Notes under the pieces: model-generated
The model's database searches: none
Seen by the model: the letters and a program-made list of their open reading frames with translations, nothing else
Told to the model about the DNA's origin: nothing
Position numbers and translations under genes: made by a program
From: Pseudonocardia xinjiangensis
Lineage (GTDB): Bacteria; Actinomycetota; Actinomycetes; Mycobacteriales; Pseudonocardiaceae
NCBI RefSeq assembly: GCF_012911925.1
Contig: NZ_JAAXKY010000020.1
Span: forward strand, 1-64,000
Direction: 5' to 3'
Length of the DNA: 64,000 nt
In this document: piece by piece, positions 63,596-64,000 of the stretch
Layout of the letters: each line of letters begins with the position of its first letter
Numbering within the stretch: position 1 is the first letter of the stretch

Positions 63596-63845
63596 CCGAC
63601 ACCTCCGCACTCGGTCGGACGCACGTCGCGCCAGTCGTACGCCCGACCGCCTGCTTGCGCAATACCCGGTCCTCGACGGTTACTGGTCGCCGAACAGGAG
63701 AATGTCTTTCGGCTACCGATCGGGCACGTTCGGTGTACAGGAGCAGGCTGATCGCCGTCCGGCCGGCCCCGGACCCGGCAAAGATCGATCGACATGTTCC
63801 ACACTCGCACCGGATTTCCCGCCCTGCGCCACGCGTTACACCCAC

Positions 63846-64000
63846 ATGAGCTCCAAGAATTCCGTGGACATCGTGCACGCCTTCTGGGACCAGGTGTGGA
63901 ATGGCCACGACGCAACCGCCGCGGACCGGTTCGTGGTCGGCGAATTCGTCATCGTCTCCGGCGGAGAGACGATCTCCGGCCGTGAGAACTTCAAGCAGTG
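63846..64000 (+). CDS. NTF2-like/SnoaL-type protein (partial, runs off the window)
   Basis: The visible N-terminus (SVDIVHAFWDQVWNGHDATA then ADRFVVGEFVIVSGGETISG) matches SnoaL-like or ester-cyclase proteins of the NTF2 fold, which open with a VxxFWxxVWNxHD helix. About 51 codons are present. It is divergent from the trifunctional kinase; the 63596-63845 gap has no gene and should hold both promoters. Function not predictable. Confidence 0.7.
   Translation, partial: MSSKNSVDIVHAFWDQVWNGHDATAADRFVVGEFVIVSGGETISGRENFKQ

Noticed and set aside
61175-63751. 858-residue plus-strand frame over the trifunctional kinase
   Set aside because: Arg/His/Gln-rich composition without motifs; it is the antisense shadow of the kinase gene.

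Overview
The window reads as chromosome of a high-GC actinomycete. Third codon positions are almost always G or C, GTG starts are common, a Tat-exported PhoD and a trifunctional kinase/ATPase/histidine kinase are present, and there are relics of actinomycete integrative elements. A Pseudonocardia-like or other Pseudonocardiaceae host is my best guess; this is inference, as no rRNA is present.

Layout. 1-460 is repeat-rich non-coding DNA with a 22-bp periodic motif and a long hairpin. 461-4000 holds a two-gene Tm-1-like pair (UPF0261 plus TIM-barrel partner), an SRPBCC protein, a frameshifted small gene and a flavoprotein. 4319-13261 is a first defence block: a DUF2075 helicase with an N-terminal nuclease motif, a small ORF plus membrane-anchored protein, and a 1930-residue DUF4011-helicase-nuclease (Hhe-like). 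13380-24460 is mostly ordinary metabolism: a truncated MFS gene, a small HhH protein, GH65 phosphorylase, PhoD, pyruvate phosphate dikinase, and a secreted rhamnogalacturonan lyase behind a LacI-type operator. 24591-29224 is a divergent three-gene locus: a membrane protein and a zinc-ribbon protein facing a large CHAT-protease protein. 29366-34380 is an MFS pump, an EVE-domain protein and a PLD-helicase-DUF3427 protein, ending at an elongator tRNA-Met.

34473-44000 is a mosaic of decayed integrative elements. A multiply frameshifted integrase follows tRNA-Met. A second integrase stub lies beside a 3' half of a tRNA gene (37887-37926). Visibly AT-richer cargo includes a double-nuclease Shedu protein and a DUF4297-like nuclease with HerA ATPase. 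A Mrr-like nuclease and a broken GntR regulator of the actinomycete ICE type follow. 44234-48762 is a type III restriction-modification pair (res, mod). Next come a hairpin cluster, a truncated glycosidase fragment and a transposase scrap.

50339-56232 is an arabinoside utilisation operon: solute-binding protein, two permeases and GH51 arabinofuranosidase on the minus strand, with a divergent LacI repressor. 56435-64000 carries a GlcG/HbpS-like protein, a short acidic ORF, an SDR oxidoreductase, the large trifunctional kinase, and the start of an NTF2-like protein. Overall the window is a defence island threaded between plant-polysaccharide and central-metabolism genes, with at least seven candidate anti-mobile-element loci.
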